This document shows, in pieces, positions 1-8,303 of a stretch of DNA of 64,000 nt. The position numbers and the translations under genes are program-made. How positions within the stretch are numbered: the first letter of the stretch is position 1; the number at the start of each line of letters is the position of its first letter. Source of the DNA: Acidipila sp. Its GTDB lineage: Bacteria > Acidobacteriota > Terriglobia > Acidiferrales > UBA7541. Location of the stretch: assembly GCA_010365215.1 (NCBI GenBank), contig JAAFGT010000015.1, forward strand, positions 36,526-100,525, given 5' to 3'. The notes under the pieces were generated by a model. That model did no database searches. It was not told where the DNA came from and saw only the letters and a program-made list of their open reading frames with translations.

Positions 1-1
1 C

Positions 2-1609
2 GTTCAGGATTTCAGCCTGGCGTACCTGCAGCACGATCCCAATGGCTACGTCCAGAAATCGTCGGCGGCACTCGACGAAGCGTTGGCGGCGATCCGTCAA
101 GCGCAGGATAATTCCAGCGCGTCGGCCGCAGCCGCAGCGAAGATCATCACCGTGGTGAGCACCATTGGCACGCTGCTGACCATCCTGCTTGGCCTGGCCA
201 TCGCTTATTACACCGCAAAATCGATCACCCAGCCTCTGGACCACTTGATCGCGGTAGCCCGCGAGATCGGCGATTCCGGTGATCTCAATCAAACCATCGA
301 CATCCAGCGTGACGATGAGATCGGCGCGCTGGCCAAGACTTTTAACGGCATGGTGAATTATTTGAAGGAGATGTCCGTGGTCTCCGCCGCAGTGGCCGAG
401 GGCGACCTGATGGTGGAGATTACGCCCCGCTCGGACCGCGACACCCTTGCCCATGCCTTTGCCCGCATGGCGCTGGGCCTGCAAGAGCTGGTCAGGCGCG
501 TGCGCGAGAGCGCTTCCCAGGTGGCCGCTGGTTCCAATGAAGTGGCCAACGCCTCCGACGATTCCGCCAAGGTAAGCGTGCAGGCCGCCGCGGCCATCGA
601 CGAAGTCACCAGCACCATGCACGAGATGAGCATCAACGTGCAGAATGTGGTCAAGAACACCCAGTTCCAAGCCTCCAGCGTCACACAAACTTCGGCATCC
701 ATCGACCAGATGGTCGCCTCCATTCAGCGTGTCGCGGATACTTCCAAGGCGCTTCTGGATATTTCGCAGCGTTCCCGCGAGGAAGTCCGCACCGGCTTGT
801 TGAGCATGGAGAAAACAACCCTGGGGTTGAACAAAACTAACAAGGTCATTCAGACGTCGGCAGGAATGATTTCCGCGCTGGGCGAGCGTGCCGACTCCAT
901 CGGCAAAATCATTGAAGTCATCGATGACCTTGCCGAACAGACCAACCTGCTGGCGCTGAACGCAGCTATCGAGGCCGCGCGCGCCGGCGAGCACGGACTG
1001 GGTTTCGCCGTGGTCGCGGATGAAGTGCGCAAGCTGGCCGAAAAATCCACGCAATCCACCAAGGAGATCGCCGAGCTGATCGGGAGCATTCAAAAGGAAG
1101 CACGCGAAGCCGTCAAGAACATGGCCGACAGCACCAAGATCGTGGAGGAAGGGCTGACTCTGGGCAGCGAACTCAACTCCGCGCTGGGCAAAATCTCCAA
1201 TGTCGTCACCGAAGTCTACCAATACGCGCAGGAGATTGGCGCGGCCACCCACGAACAGGCCAACGGTTCTACGCAGATCTCCAAAGCCACCACGCGCCTG
1301 AACGAAATTTCTCAGGAAATTAATTCCTCGGTGGAAGAGCAGGCCTCCGGCGTGCAAGCCGTGGTGCGGGCCATGGAAAAGATGCGCGAGCTGGTGCAGC
1401 AGTCTTCATCGGGCGCCACGGAGCTCGCCGCCGCCGCCGACCAGATGACCAAAATGTCCCGCGCGCTTCTCGACACCATGGGGCGCTTCGAGCTCGATGG
1501 TCACACCGGCGAGGGCCAGAATGGCCAGCGCAAGAAAGTCCGCGGCCCCAAGCGCGAGTCCAGCAATGGGCACTCCGCCGCGGAGTATGCCGAAATGGCT
1601 CGCTCCTAA
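2..1609 (+). CDS. Methyl-accepting chemotaxis protein, 5'-truncated by window edge
   Basis: The frame is open from base 2, so the true start lies outside the window; a TTG at 83 is only the first in-window start codon. Counting from 83, a transmembrane helix spans about residues 20-43, a HAMP linker follows to about 97, and the rest is the cytoplasmic coiled-coil signalling domain. The highly conserved hairpin tip (EQTNLLALNAAIEAARAGE, then GFAVVADEVRKLAEKS) is intact, so it should dock CheW and CheA. The ligand-binding domain is missing from view and the sensed signal cannot be inferred. The C-terminus (AEYAEMARS) has no recognisable CheR/CheB-binding pentapeptide. It is the first visible gene of the che operon, 17 bases before cheW. 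Confidence 0.95.
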   Translation, partial: VQDFSLAYLQHDPNGYVQKSSAALDEALAAIRQAQDNSSASAAAAAKIITVVSTIGTLLTILLGLAIAYYTAKSITQPLDHLIAVAREIGDSGDLNQTIDIQRDDEIGALAKTFNGMVNYLKEMSVVSAAVAEGDLMVEITPRSDRDTLAHAFARMALGLQELVRRVRESASQVAAGSNEVANASDDSAKVSVQAAAAIDEVTSTMHEMSINVQNVVKNTQFQASSVTQTSASIDQMVASIQRVADTSKALLDISQRSREEVRTGLLSMEKTTLGLNKTNKVIQTSAGMISALGERADSIGKIIEVIDDLAEQTNLLALNAAIEAARAGEHGLGFAVVADEVRKLAEKSTQSTKEIAELIGSIQKEAREAVKNMADSTKIVEEGLTLGSELNSALGKISNVVTEVYQYAQEIGAATHEQANGSTQISKATTRLNEISQEINSSVEEQASGVQAVVRAMEKMRELVQQSSSGATELAAAADQMTKMSRALLDTMGRFELDGHTGEGQNGQRKKVRGPKRESSNGHSAAEYAEMARS

Positions 1610-1626
1610 AGCCGGCGAAAAAAAAT

Positions 1627-2103
1627 ATGAAGAAAGATCTGCATCTGGTCGGTTTTCGGGTCGGGCGCGAGACTTTCGGCGTGCCCATCGCTATGGTCCG
1701 CGAAATCGTGCGCGTGCCCGAAATCACTGCGGTGCCCAACGCTCCGGACCACGTCGAAGGGGTCATCAATTTGCGCGGCAAGATCGTGCCCGTAGTGGAT
1801 CTGCGCCGCAGGTTCGGCCAGCCGGAAGTCCAGAAATCGAAAACCAATCGCATCCTGGTGGTGGACCTGGCGGACAAAATTGTGGGACTCATCGTGCACT
1901 CCGCTTCCGAGGTGCTGAAGATTCCTGCCGCGGATATGGAAGCGCCCGACACCCTGCTTCAGGAAAATCAAAATAACTTTGTAATCGGCGTGGGCAAGCT
2001 GCACGGGCGCCTGATCCTGCTCCTGGATCTGAATAAAGTTCTCCAGCGCGGCGAGCTGAACGGTTTGAACGGTCTCGAGCAGCCGGCGTTGGCCAAGGCC
2101 TAG
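1627..2103 (+). CDS. cheW: Chemotaxis coupling protein CheW
   Basis: A 158-residue single CheW domain, usual length for the family. The core pattern of a scaffold CheW is visible: GRETFGVPIAMVREIVRVPEI near the start, then VEGVINLRGKIVPVVDLRRRFG (residues about 41-62) and a C-terminal KLHGRLILLLDLNKVL strand. CheW links the receptor tip to the P5 domain of CheA in the cytoplasmic signalling array. It lies between the receptor gene and cheR in one transcription unit. The ATG follows an A-rich stretch rather than a clear Shine-Dalgarno, so translation may depend on the upstream gene. Confidence 0.95.
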   Translation: MKKDLHLVGFRVGRETFGVPIAMVREIVRVPEITAVPNAPDHVEGVINLRGKIVPVVDLRRRFGQPEVQKSKTNRILVVDLADKIVGLIVHSASEVLKIPAADMEAPDTLLQENQNNFVIGVGKLHGRLILLLDLNKVLQRGELNGLNGLEQPALAKA

Positions 2104-2160
2104 GTTCATGGCGCCGTATCGATGCCCGCGGCGACGGTCAGAAAGAAAGTAGCGGAGATC

Positions 2161-3066
2161 ATGGCGACCACCACATTGCCGGTGCTCTTTACCGAACCTG
2201 AATTGAAGCTGCTGCAAACCCTTGTTTACCAGGAATGCGGCATGTTCTTCGACGAGCGTCGCGCGCACTTTTTGCAGGACCGCCTGCAGCGCCGTCTGAA
2301 AGCCTGCCAGATGGATTCCTTCCACAGTTATTACCAGTTGCTGACCAGCCGGGAAGGCAAAAAGGAAATCAGCGCGCTGCTCGAGAACCTCACCGTCAAC
2401 GAGACCAGTTTTTTTCGCAACCGTCCGCAGCTCGACCTGTTCCAGAAAAAGATCCTCGAGGATCTGCTGCATCGCAAGCAGGCGCACCGCGAATGGACGC
2501 TCAAGCTCTGGAGCGCAGGCTGCTCCACCGGGCAGGAGCCCTACACGCTGGCCATGATGATCTGCGACGCGCTGGCCTATTACTACCTGCGGAACCCGCT
2601 GCCGTTCGAGATGCCCTCGCCCAGGCCGCTGATTCCCCCGCCGTGGCGCCTGGATTTATTGGCTTCCGACATCAGCTATGCGGCGCTGCGCGCGGCGCAG
2701 GAAGGCAGCTATCCGGAAAGCCAGATGGAGCCGGTGGATTACACCTGCCGCCTGCGCTACTTCGAGAAACTCGGCGACCGCTATGCCGTGAAGAAGAGTC
2801 TCAAAGAACTTGTGCAGTTCGATTTCCACAATTTGAAAACGGAATACCTGCCGCAGCGTAACGACATTATTTTCTGCCGCAACGTGATGATCTACTTCGA
2901 CGAAGCCGAGCAGAAACGCCTGGTGGAAAAGTTCTATCGCTGCCTCAACCCCGGCGGCTACCTGTTCGTGGGCCACGCCGAGAGCCTCTTCGGACTCTCC
3001 AGCAGGTTTCGCATGATTCACGAAAATAACGGCACCGCCTACCAGCGCATCGAGGTGCCGGCATGA
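2161..3066 (+). CDS. cheR: Chemotaxis protein methyltransferase CheR
   Basis: S-adenosylmethionine-dependent methyltransferase that methylates receptor glutamates for adaptation. It has an N-terminal helical domain, then a Rossmann methyltransferase fold with the SAM loop WSAGCSTGQEPYTLAM and the motif NDIIFCRNVMIYFDEAEQ, both diagnostic of CheR. An in-frame ATG lies at 2122, but only the ATG at 2161 is preceded by a ribosome-binding site (GGAG, six bases upstream), giving about 301 residues. An extra loop (about LPFEMPSPRPLIPPPWR) is inserted between the SAM loop and the next strand. The stop overlaps the cheA start as ATGA, so the two are translationally coupled. Confidence 0.95.
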   Translation: MATTTLPVLFTEPELKLLQTLVYQECGMFFDERRAHFLQDRLQRRLKACQMDSFHSYYQLLTSREGKKEISALLENLTVNETSFFRNRPQLDLFQKKILEDLLHRKQAHREWTLKLWSAGCSTGQEPYTLAMMICDALAYYYLRNPLPFEMPSPRPLIPPPWRLDLLASDISYAALRAAQEGSYPESQMEPVDYTCRLRYFEKLGDRYAVKKSLKELVQFDFHNLKTEYLPQRNDIIFCRNVMIYFDEAEQKRLVEKFYRCLNPGGYLFVGHAESLFGLSSRFRMIHENNGTAYQRIEVPA

Positions 3067-5156
3067 CCTTTTTTTCCGAGGAGCGCGCCGCCGAGCTGCG
3101 CGAAGTCTTCTTCGAGAGCTCGCAGGAAATCCTGCAGGGCTTGAACGAATGCGGGCTTGCGCTGGAAAAGCATGCGGATGATCCCGCCATCCTTCGGCGC
3201 GTGCGGCGCGCGTTGCATACCCTCAAAGGGGACGCGGCGGCCTGCGGCTATCTGGACATGAGCAAACTGGCTCATGACCTGGAAGATGCCTTTAGCGCGG
3301 AGCTGCCCGCCGGGAAAACCGGCGCCCTGGCCGAGTTGGTCCTGACCGCGGCGGATACTTTTCACGCCATGCTTTCCGCTTACCGGGAAAATATTTTGCC
3401 GCCTCCCAGCGAGGCAGTGCGCGCGTGCCTTCAGCAGTATCTCGGGCAGCATCCCGGGCAGCATCCCGCGCAGCATTCCGCGCCACATTCCGCGCAGCAT
3501 CCCGGGGGAGGTCCCAGCACCCTCCCGCCCGCGGAGCACTCCGCGAGTCGTGGTGCGCAGTTTGGCTGGAGCGAGTACGAGCAAATGATGATCGAGGAGG
3601 CTGTTGCACGCGGTGAAGCCGTCTATAACGTGGCTCTGGAGATCGTCCCGGACTCTCCCTTGCGTGCCGCGGCGCTGCAGCTCGTGCGCAACGTGCTGCA
3701 CGCCTGCGGCAGCATTTTGGCGCTGCGTCCCGACGACAATGTAGTCGTGGAAGACGTCAAAGTCATCGAAGCGGCCGTGGCCAGCTCTCGCTCGCGGGAC
3801 TGGATCGAGCAGAAGTGCGCCATCCCTTCGGTGGTTTCCGCGATCCTGATTGAAAAAATTGAAGACTCGGAAATGAAAATCGTGGAATCAGGTCAGGCGC
3901 ATCTCGTCCCGCAGGCTGTGCCGCCCTCAAGCGTTGCCGCGCTGCATACCGTTGAAAACAGTTTGCGCGTCGATACCGCGCGCATCGATGCGGTGATGAA
4001 TCTGGTGGGTGAGCTGATTATTGGAAAGTCGGCCTTGCAGCAGATCGTTTCGGAGTTTGAAAAACGCCTCCCGCGGGACCCGTTGCGCAGCCGGTTTGTG
4101 GATGCCCTGGCATTTCAGTCGCGCGTGCTGGGCGATTTGCAGAAGTCCGTGATGAAAATTCGCATGGTGCCGGTGGAGCAACTGTTCCGGCGCTTCCCGC
4201 GCGTCGTACGCGACGTCGCTAAATCGTGCGGAAAGGATGTAGCGCTCACCGTCTCTGGTCAGCAAACCGATCTCGACAAGAGCATCCTCGACGCCCTGGC
4301 CGAACCGATGGCCCATCTGGTGCGCAATGCGGTTGGGCACGGCATCGAGCCTTCCGAGGAGCGCATTGCCGCCGGAAAGCCGGCGCGCGGAATGGTGCGG
4401 CTCAAGGCCTATCACCAGGGCAATCAGGTGGTCATCGAGGTTGGCGATGATGGCCGCGGCATCGATAGCGCGAGTCTGCTGTCCAAGGCTATCGAGCGCG
4501 GAATTATTACGCGGGAGGAGGCTGCACGCCTCAGCCCGGCAGAATCTTTGAACCTTGTTTTTCAGCCCGGGCTGAGCACCGCCTCGCAAGTCACGGAAAT
4601 TTCAGGGCGCGGAGTGGGCATGGACGTCGTGCGTACCGCCCTCGAACATATGAAGGGCTCGGTGAGAATCGAGAGCAAGCCGGGCGTTGGCACGACCTTT
4701 CTGTTAATGGTACCGCTCACCCTGGCCAGCATCCAGGCGCTGTTGTTCCGCGCCGGCGATCAGCTTTACGCCGTTCCGCTGACCATGGTGCTGGAAATCA
4801 CCCGCGCCACCGAAGACGAAATTCATCGCGTCGACAATCGCGAAGTCCTGCGGCTGCGCGATCAGGTGCTGACCGTGGTGCGCCTCGACCGGCTGGCCAG
4901 GACGCGTCCAGTAGCCGTAGCGCGGCGGCTGTATGTGGTCGTCGTTGCCGTGGCCGATCGCAAGTTCGCGCTGCTTGTGGACCGGATGGTGGGCGAAGAA
5001 GAGCTGGTGATGAAATCGCTGGATGGCTGCCTGTTTGACGCGGAGATGGTGAGCGGCGCGTCGATTCTGGGAGATGGCACCGTGGTGCTGATTCTTAATC
5101 TTCCCGCGGTTACCGCGCGCCTGGGGAAGGCGCAGCCCCTTGAGGCCACGGCATGA
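3063..5156 (+). CDS. cheA: Chemotaxis histidine kinase CheA
   Basis: 697-residue class II histidine kinase. The Hpt domain is N-terminal with phospho-acceptor His52 in LHTLKGDAAACG. A His/Pro/Gln-rich linker (residues about 128-150) is encoded by five 12-bp tandem units. A poorly conserved region follows in the P2 position, then the dimerisation helices (LRVDTARIDAVMNLVGELI), an ATPase with N box LVRNAVGHGIE, G1 DDGRGID and G2 GRGVGMDVV, and a C-terminal CheW-like P5 domain. The N box has Gly where Asp is more usual (RNxxDHGIE). It starts on the ATGA shared with cheR and ends on an ATGA shared with cheB. It should phosphorylate CheB and the CheY-like regulator encoded downstream. Confidence 0.95.
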   Translation: MTFFSEERAAELREVFFESSQEILQGLNECGLALEKHADDPAILRRVRRALHTLKGDAAACGYLDMSKLAHDLEDAFSAELPAGKTGALAELVLTAADTFHAMLSAYRENILPPPSEAVRACLQQYLGQHPGQHPAQHSAPHSAQHPGGGPSTLPPAEHSASRGAQFGWSEYEQMMIEEAVARGEAVYNVALEIVPDSPLRAAALQLVRNVLHACGSILALRPDDNVVVEDVKVIEAAVASSRSRDWIEQKCAIPSVVSAILIEKIEDSEMKIVESGQAHLVPQAVPPSSVAALHTVENSLRVDTARIDAVMNLVGELIIGKSALQQIVSEFEKRLPRDPLRSRFVDALAFQSRVLGDLQKSVMKIRMVPVEQLFRRFPRVVRDVAKSCGKDVALTVSGQQTDLDKSILDALAEPMAHLVRNAVGHGIEPSEERIAAGKPARGMVRLKAYHQGNQVVIEVGDDGRGIDSASLLSKAIERGIITREEAARLSPAESLNLVFQPGLSTASQVTEISGRGVGMDVVRTALEHMKGSVRIESKPGVGTTFLLMVPLTLASIQALLFRAGDQLYAVPLTMVLEITRATEDEIHRVDNREVLRLRDQVLTVVRLDRLARTRPVAVARRLYVVVVAVADRKFALLVDRMVGEEELVMKSLDGCLFDAEMVSGASILGDGTVVLILNLPAVTARLGKAQPLEATA

Positions 5157-6244
5157 GCAAGCCCGTACGCGTGCTGGTGGTGGACGATTCCGCGCTGATG
5201 CGCAAGCTCATCCCGCAGATTCTCGCCGCGGACCGTGCCATACAGGTGGTAGGCACGGCTATGGACGGAGCGTTCGCGTTAAAGAAAATTGCCGAGCTGC
5301 AGCCCGACGTGGTGACCCTGGATCTGGAAATGCCGCGCATGGACGGACTCGATACTTTGCGCGAGATCACGCGCCGGTTCGAAATCCCCGTGATTATCGT
5401 CAGCGCCCACACGCGCAACGCAGCCTCAGCAGCCTTTAACGCCCTGGCGCTGGGAGCCTTCGATTTTGTAAGCAAGCCCGGCGACGCGTCTTCCGGGAAC
5501 CTGCAGGAGATCGCCGGTGAGCTCGCTGCAAAGATCAAAGTGGCGGCGCAGGTCGGGTTGCGAAAAATCACACTGCCGGCTCCGGCCCTCGCACGCAAGC
5601 GGGATAAACCACTCTGGCGGCCTGTTGTGGCGCCCACACGCGTGATCGGCATCGGCATTTCCACCGGCGGACCGAATACGCTGCAGTATGTTCTGGCGCA
5701 GATCCCGCAAGAGTTCCTGGGAACGATCCTGGTGGTGCAGCATATGCCCGCCGGATTTACGGAAATGTTTGCGCGCCGCCTCGATCAGCACACTTTGTTG
5801 CACGTAAAAGAAGCGCAGTCGGGTGATCTTCTGCTGGCCGGGCGCGTGCTGATCTGTCCGGGTGACAAACACATGAAGATTCACCGCTCCCCTGCGGGAT
5901 TCGTAGTAGTGCTCTCCGACCAGGAACGCGTCAACGGCCACCGCCCCTCGGTGGATGTGCTGTTTCGTTCTCTGGCACAGGAGTTTGGCAGCAGTGCCCT
6001 GGCGGTGTTGATGACCGGCATGGGCGCAGATGGCGCCGAGGGAATGGGCGTAGTGAAGTCCGCGGGAGGGCTGACGCTGGCGCAAAGCCCTGAGAGTTGC
6101 GTGGTGGACACCATGCCCCGCGCCGCCATCGATAGAGGCCACGCTTCGCGAGTGATCGCGCTCGAGGCGCTGGCCGGAACGTTACAGGCGGAGTGCGCGG
6201 CCGCGCCGGCTTTGAAATCCGAGTTTGTATCCCTTCTCCGGTAA
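5153..6244 (+). CDS. cheB: Protein-glutamate methylesterase CheB
   Basis: 363 residues: receiver domain followed by the methylesterase domain. Receiver acidic residues Asp11/Asp12, phospho-acceptor Asp57 (VTLDLEMPRMDG) and Lys108 (SKPG) are present. The esterase triad is visible as Ser170 (GISTGGP), His197 (VVQHMPAGF) and Asp293 (MTGMGADGA). It removes methyl groups, or deamidates glutamines, on chemoreceptors and opposes CheR; activity rises when CheA phosphorylates the receiver. Translation is coupled to cheA by a four-base overlap. Confidence 0.95.
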   Translation: MSKPVRVLVVDDSALMRKLIPQILAADRAIQVVGTAMDGAFALKKIAELQPDVVTLDLEMPRMDGLDTLREITRRFEIPVIIVSAHTRNAASAAFNALALGAFDFVSKPGDASSGNLQEIAGELAAKIKVAAQVGLRKITLPAPALARKRDKPLWRPVVAPTRVIGIGISTGGPNTLQYVLAQIPQEFLGTILVVQHMPAGFTEMFARRLDQHTLLHVKEAQSGDLLLAGRVLICPGDKHMKIHRSPAGFVVVLSDQERVNGHRPSVDVLFRSLAQEFGSSALAVLMTGMGADGAEGMGVVKSAGGLTLAQSPESCVVDTMPRAAIDRGHASRVIALEALAGTLQAECAAAPALKSEFVSLLR

Positions 6245-6284
6245 CTTCCGGAGCAGGCAGCACCATAGCGGTGAGGAGAATCAC

Positions 6285-6740
6285 ATGGACCAGTACGTGC
6301 CCCTGATCAGGAAGAAGGACAAACAGCCCATCCGGTTTCTGGTGGTGGACGACTCCATCTTCGCGCGCAAAAACCTGACCAAAATGATCGACGTTTTCGG
6401 CGGCGAGCTGGCCGGTGAAGCGGGTGATGGTTGCACCGCCATCACCGAATACAATCGCACGCTGCCCGACATCGTGCTGATGGATATCACCATGCCGCAG
6501 ATGGAGGGCATCGAAGCCGTGGAGCGCATCGTGCGCCAGCACGCCGACGCGCGCATCATTATGGTGTCGTCGGTGGGGTACCAGGAAAATATCCTGGCGG
6601 CGCTGCAAAAGGGCGCCAAGCATTTCGTGCAGAAACCGGTCAGGCCCGACGTGCTCTACGAGATCATCCGCTACGTGCTGGGCGATGACGCCGAGGCCGC
6701 GCCGGCCGTCACCACTCTGGCCGGGGAAGCGCGTTTATGA
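6285..6740 (+). CDS. cheY: CheY-like single-domain response regulator
   Basis: Stand-alone receiver domain, 151 residues from the ATG at 6285. That ATG was chosen because GAGGAG precedes it by six bases; an in-frame start at 6225 lies inside cheB. The acidic pair (VVDDSIFARKN), phospho-acceptor Asp (DIVLMDITMPQMEG) and Lys (VQKPVRPDV) are present, with no output domain. An N-terminal extension of about 16 residues (DQYVPLIRKKDKQPIR) is unusual for CheY. It overlaps cheX by ATGA, so a phosphorylated regulator and its likely phosphatase are made together. The target (flagellar motor, type IV pili or other) is not shown here. Confidence 0.9.
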   Translation: MDQYVPLIRKKDKQPIRFLVVDDSIFARKNLTKMIDVFGGELAGEAGDGCTAITEYNRTLPDIVLMDITMPQMEGIEAVERIVRQHADARIIMVSSVGYQENILAALQKGAKHFVQKPVRPDVLYEIIRYVLGDDAEAAPAVTTLAGEARL

Positions 6741-7237
6741 AGATGGAGCTGATCCAGCCGTTCATCAATTCCGCGGACGCCATCCTGGCGCAGGTCATGC
6801 ACTGCTCGACGAAGATCGGCGATGTGAGCATGGAGCAGGAGGCCTACAGGCGTAAGGGCACGGCCTCGGTAGTTGCCATCCATGGCGACATCGAAGGCCG
6901 CGTGATTCTCGATCTTGATCCAAAAACCGCGATCCATGTCGCCAGCCAGCTCTGCGGGGCGCCGGTGGAGGAATCGGAAGACATCGTGCGGGAAACGGTG
7001 AACGAGCTGGCCAACATGGTCATTGGCAACGCCGTGACTCTGCTCAATAACGAAGGTCACCACTTCAAAGTTTTGCCGCCGGAAGCGCACGTCGAAGCGC
7101 AGGGCTTTGCCGGCAGCGACGACACCGAAGCTCTGGTGATGTGCTTCGAGACGCCGAGCGGAGACATCTACTTGAATATCGCCATGCGTTATAACCGCCG
7201 GCGCAAGGAGGAGCGCGCTGCCGTGGAAATCGCCTGA
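6737..7237 (+). CDS. cheX: CheX-family CheY phosphatase
   Basis: 166 residues matching the CheX/CheC class of phosphatases that dephosphorylate CheY-P. The catalytic helix with the E-x-x-N motif is seen as ETVNELANMVIGNAV (Glu90 and Asn93), and the fold pattern RVILDLDPKTAIHVASQL precedes it. Only one such helix is present, as in CheX rather than CheC. The gene starts on the ATGA shared with the CheY-like gene and ends the che operon. No cheD, cheZ or flagellar gene is in view. Confidence 0.9.
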   Translation: MKMELIQPFINSADAILAQVMHCSTKIGDVSMEQEAYRRKGTASVVAIHGDIEGRVILDLDPKTAIHVASQLCGAPVEESEDIVRETVNELANMVIGNAVTLLNNEGHHFKVLPPEAHVEAQGFAGSDDTEALVMCFETPSGDIYLNIAMRYNRRRKEERAAVEIA

Positions 7238-7256
7238 TGGTTCGGCGTTGCTCCCG

Positions 7257-8099
7257 CTAGTTGGGATAGCGGATGTATTCGAGCCCGTGCCGGAACAGGC
7301 CTGCCGAGGGCAGCTTCTCCGAAGAGGTGATTCGCGCAGGAATAAAAATGTTCGCGTTACCTTCCGCATACGGAAATGCCACTTCTACGCGCGTTCCTTC
7401 CACGTAAGGTTTTTTGCTTCGGAAGCAGAGCCCTTCGGGTGAAGCATTTTCACAAACCACGCGTTCTTCCCCGTATCCCGCCTGGCGGAGGTAGCCGGTC
7501 AGCCGGGTCCTGAAGAGATTCTTTTCGCGTCCCTCGGAATCGGTTACCGAAGGCTGCAGCGATTCGGGCGCGGGAGGCGGGACTACCGCTTGTGGCGCCG
7601 CATTTTCCTGGTGCACCGGCGTCCAGATCGTGGGGTTGGCGCACGTGCCGCAATTTCGGGCGATGCCGTGAAATACCTCATAGCCTTTCAATTCCACTTC
7701 ATTCACATAGGCCACTTCCCGCCGGCGGCAGTGGCTGCATTCCACCAACACGCGGGCCAGAGCCTGGCCTGACTGCGCCGGTGAAGGAAAATCAATATTC
7801 CAAAAGTTGGACTCGGCATCGAGCAGCGCCACGGCGTAGACGTAACCGTCATCCTGCGCGCCAATCTCTCCCAGAACGCGAAACCGTCCTTCGATCTGGT
7901 TTGCACCGCTGGTGCGGCGGATCAGCAGCTCTTGCGCCGCGACGAGCTTGCGGTGCAGGACGATAACCCCGCCATGCCGGTTGATTACCGCCGTGCGCGC
8001 CGCCTCGGCAAACTCCTGTCCGTCAGAGTCCAGCCCCGACGCGTGAATCGGCAGAGTCAGCGAGACACGGTCACTGCGACGCATGAACATCGAGCCCAT
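7257..8099 (-). CDS. PilZ-domain protein with central zinc ribbon
   Basis: Convergent with cheX. The ATG at 8099 (280 residues) is preferred over a GTG at 8135 because GGAGGA lies six bases upstream. The N-terminal region begins MFMRRSDRVSLTLPI, matching the RxxxR start of PilZ domains, with a degenerate second motif (NRHGG). A four-cysteine cluster (CSHCRR and, about 30 residues later, CGTC) suggests a zinc ribbon. A Pro/Ala linker leads to a second PilZ-like half with NASPEG, which fits the [D/N]xSxxG c-di-GMP motif, and PARI strands. It may link cyclic di-GMP to the adjacent chemotaxis system; c-di-GMP binding is inferred from motifs only. Confidence 0.7.
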   Translation of the reverse strand: MGSMFMRRSDRVSLTLPIHASGLDSDGQEFAEAARTAVINRHGGVIVLHRKLVAAQELLIRRTSGANQIEGRFRVLGEIGAQDDGYVYAVALLDAESNFWNIDFPSPAQSGQALARVLVECSHCRRREVAYVNEVELKGYEVFHGIARNCGTCANPTIWTPVHQENAAPQAVVPPPAPESLQPSVTDSEGREKNLFRTRLTGYLRQAGYGEERVVCENASPEGLCFRSKKPYVEGTRVEVAFPYAEGNANIFIPARITSSEKLPSAGLFRHGLEYIRYPN

Positions 8100-8303
8100 C
8101 CGGAATCCTCCACGCCCGTCTAAATCAGCGGGCACTAGAATAGCACCCCGGGCTCAGGCGCAGGGCGGCGAAGACCGAAGCGTTAACGTCCCGCAACCCA
8201 GCGCGATGGTGCTCGCCGACGGCGGCACATCGGATTTGCTCTATTGGCCTGTTGGGATGATAATTCTTTCTGCATGATTGAACTCATCCGGACGACCTCT
8301 TAG

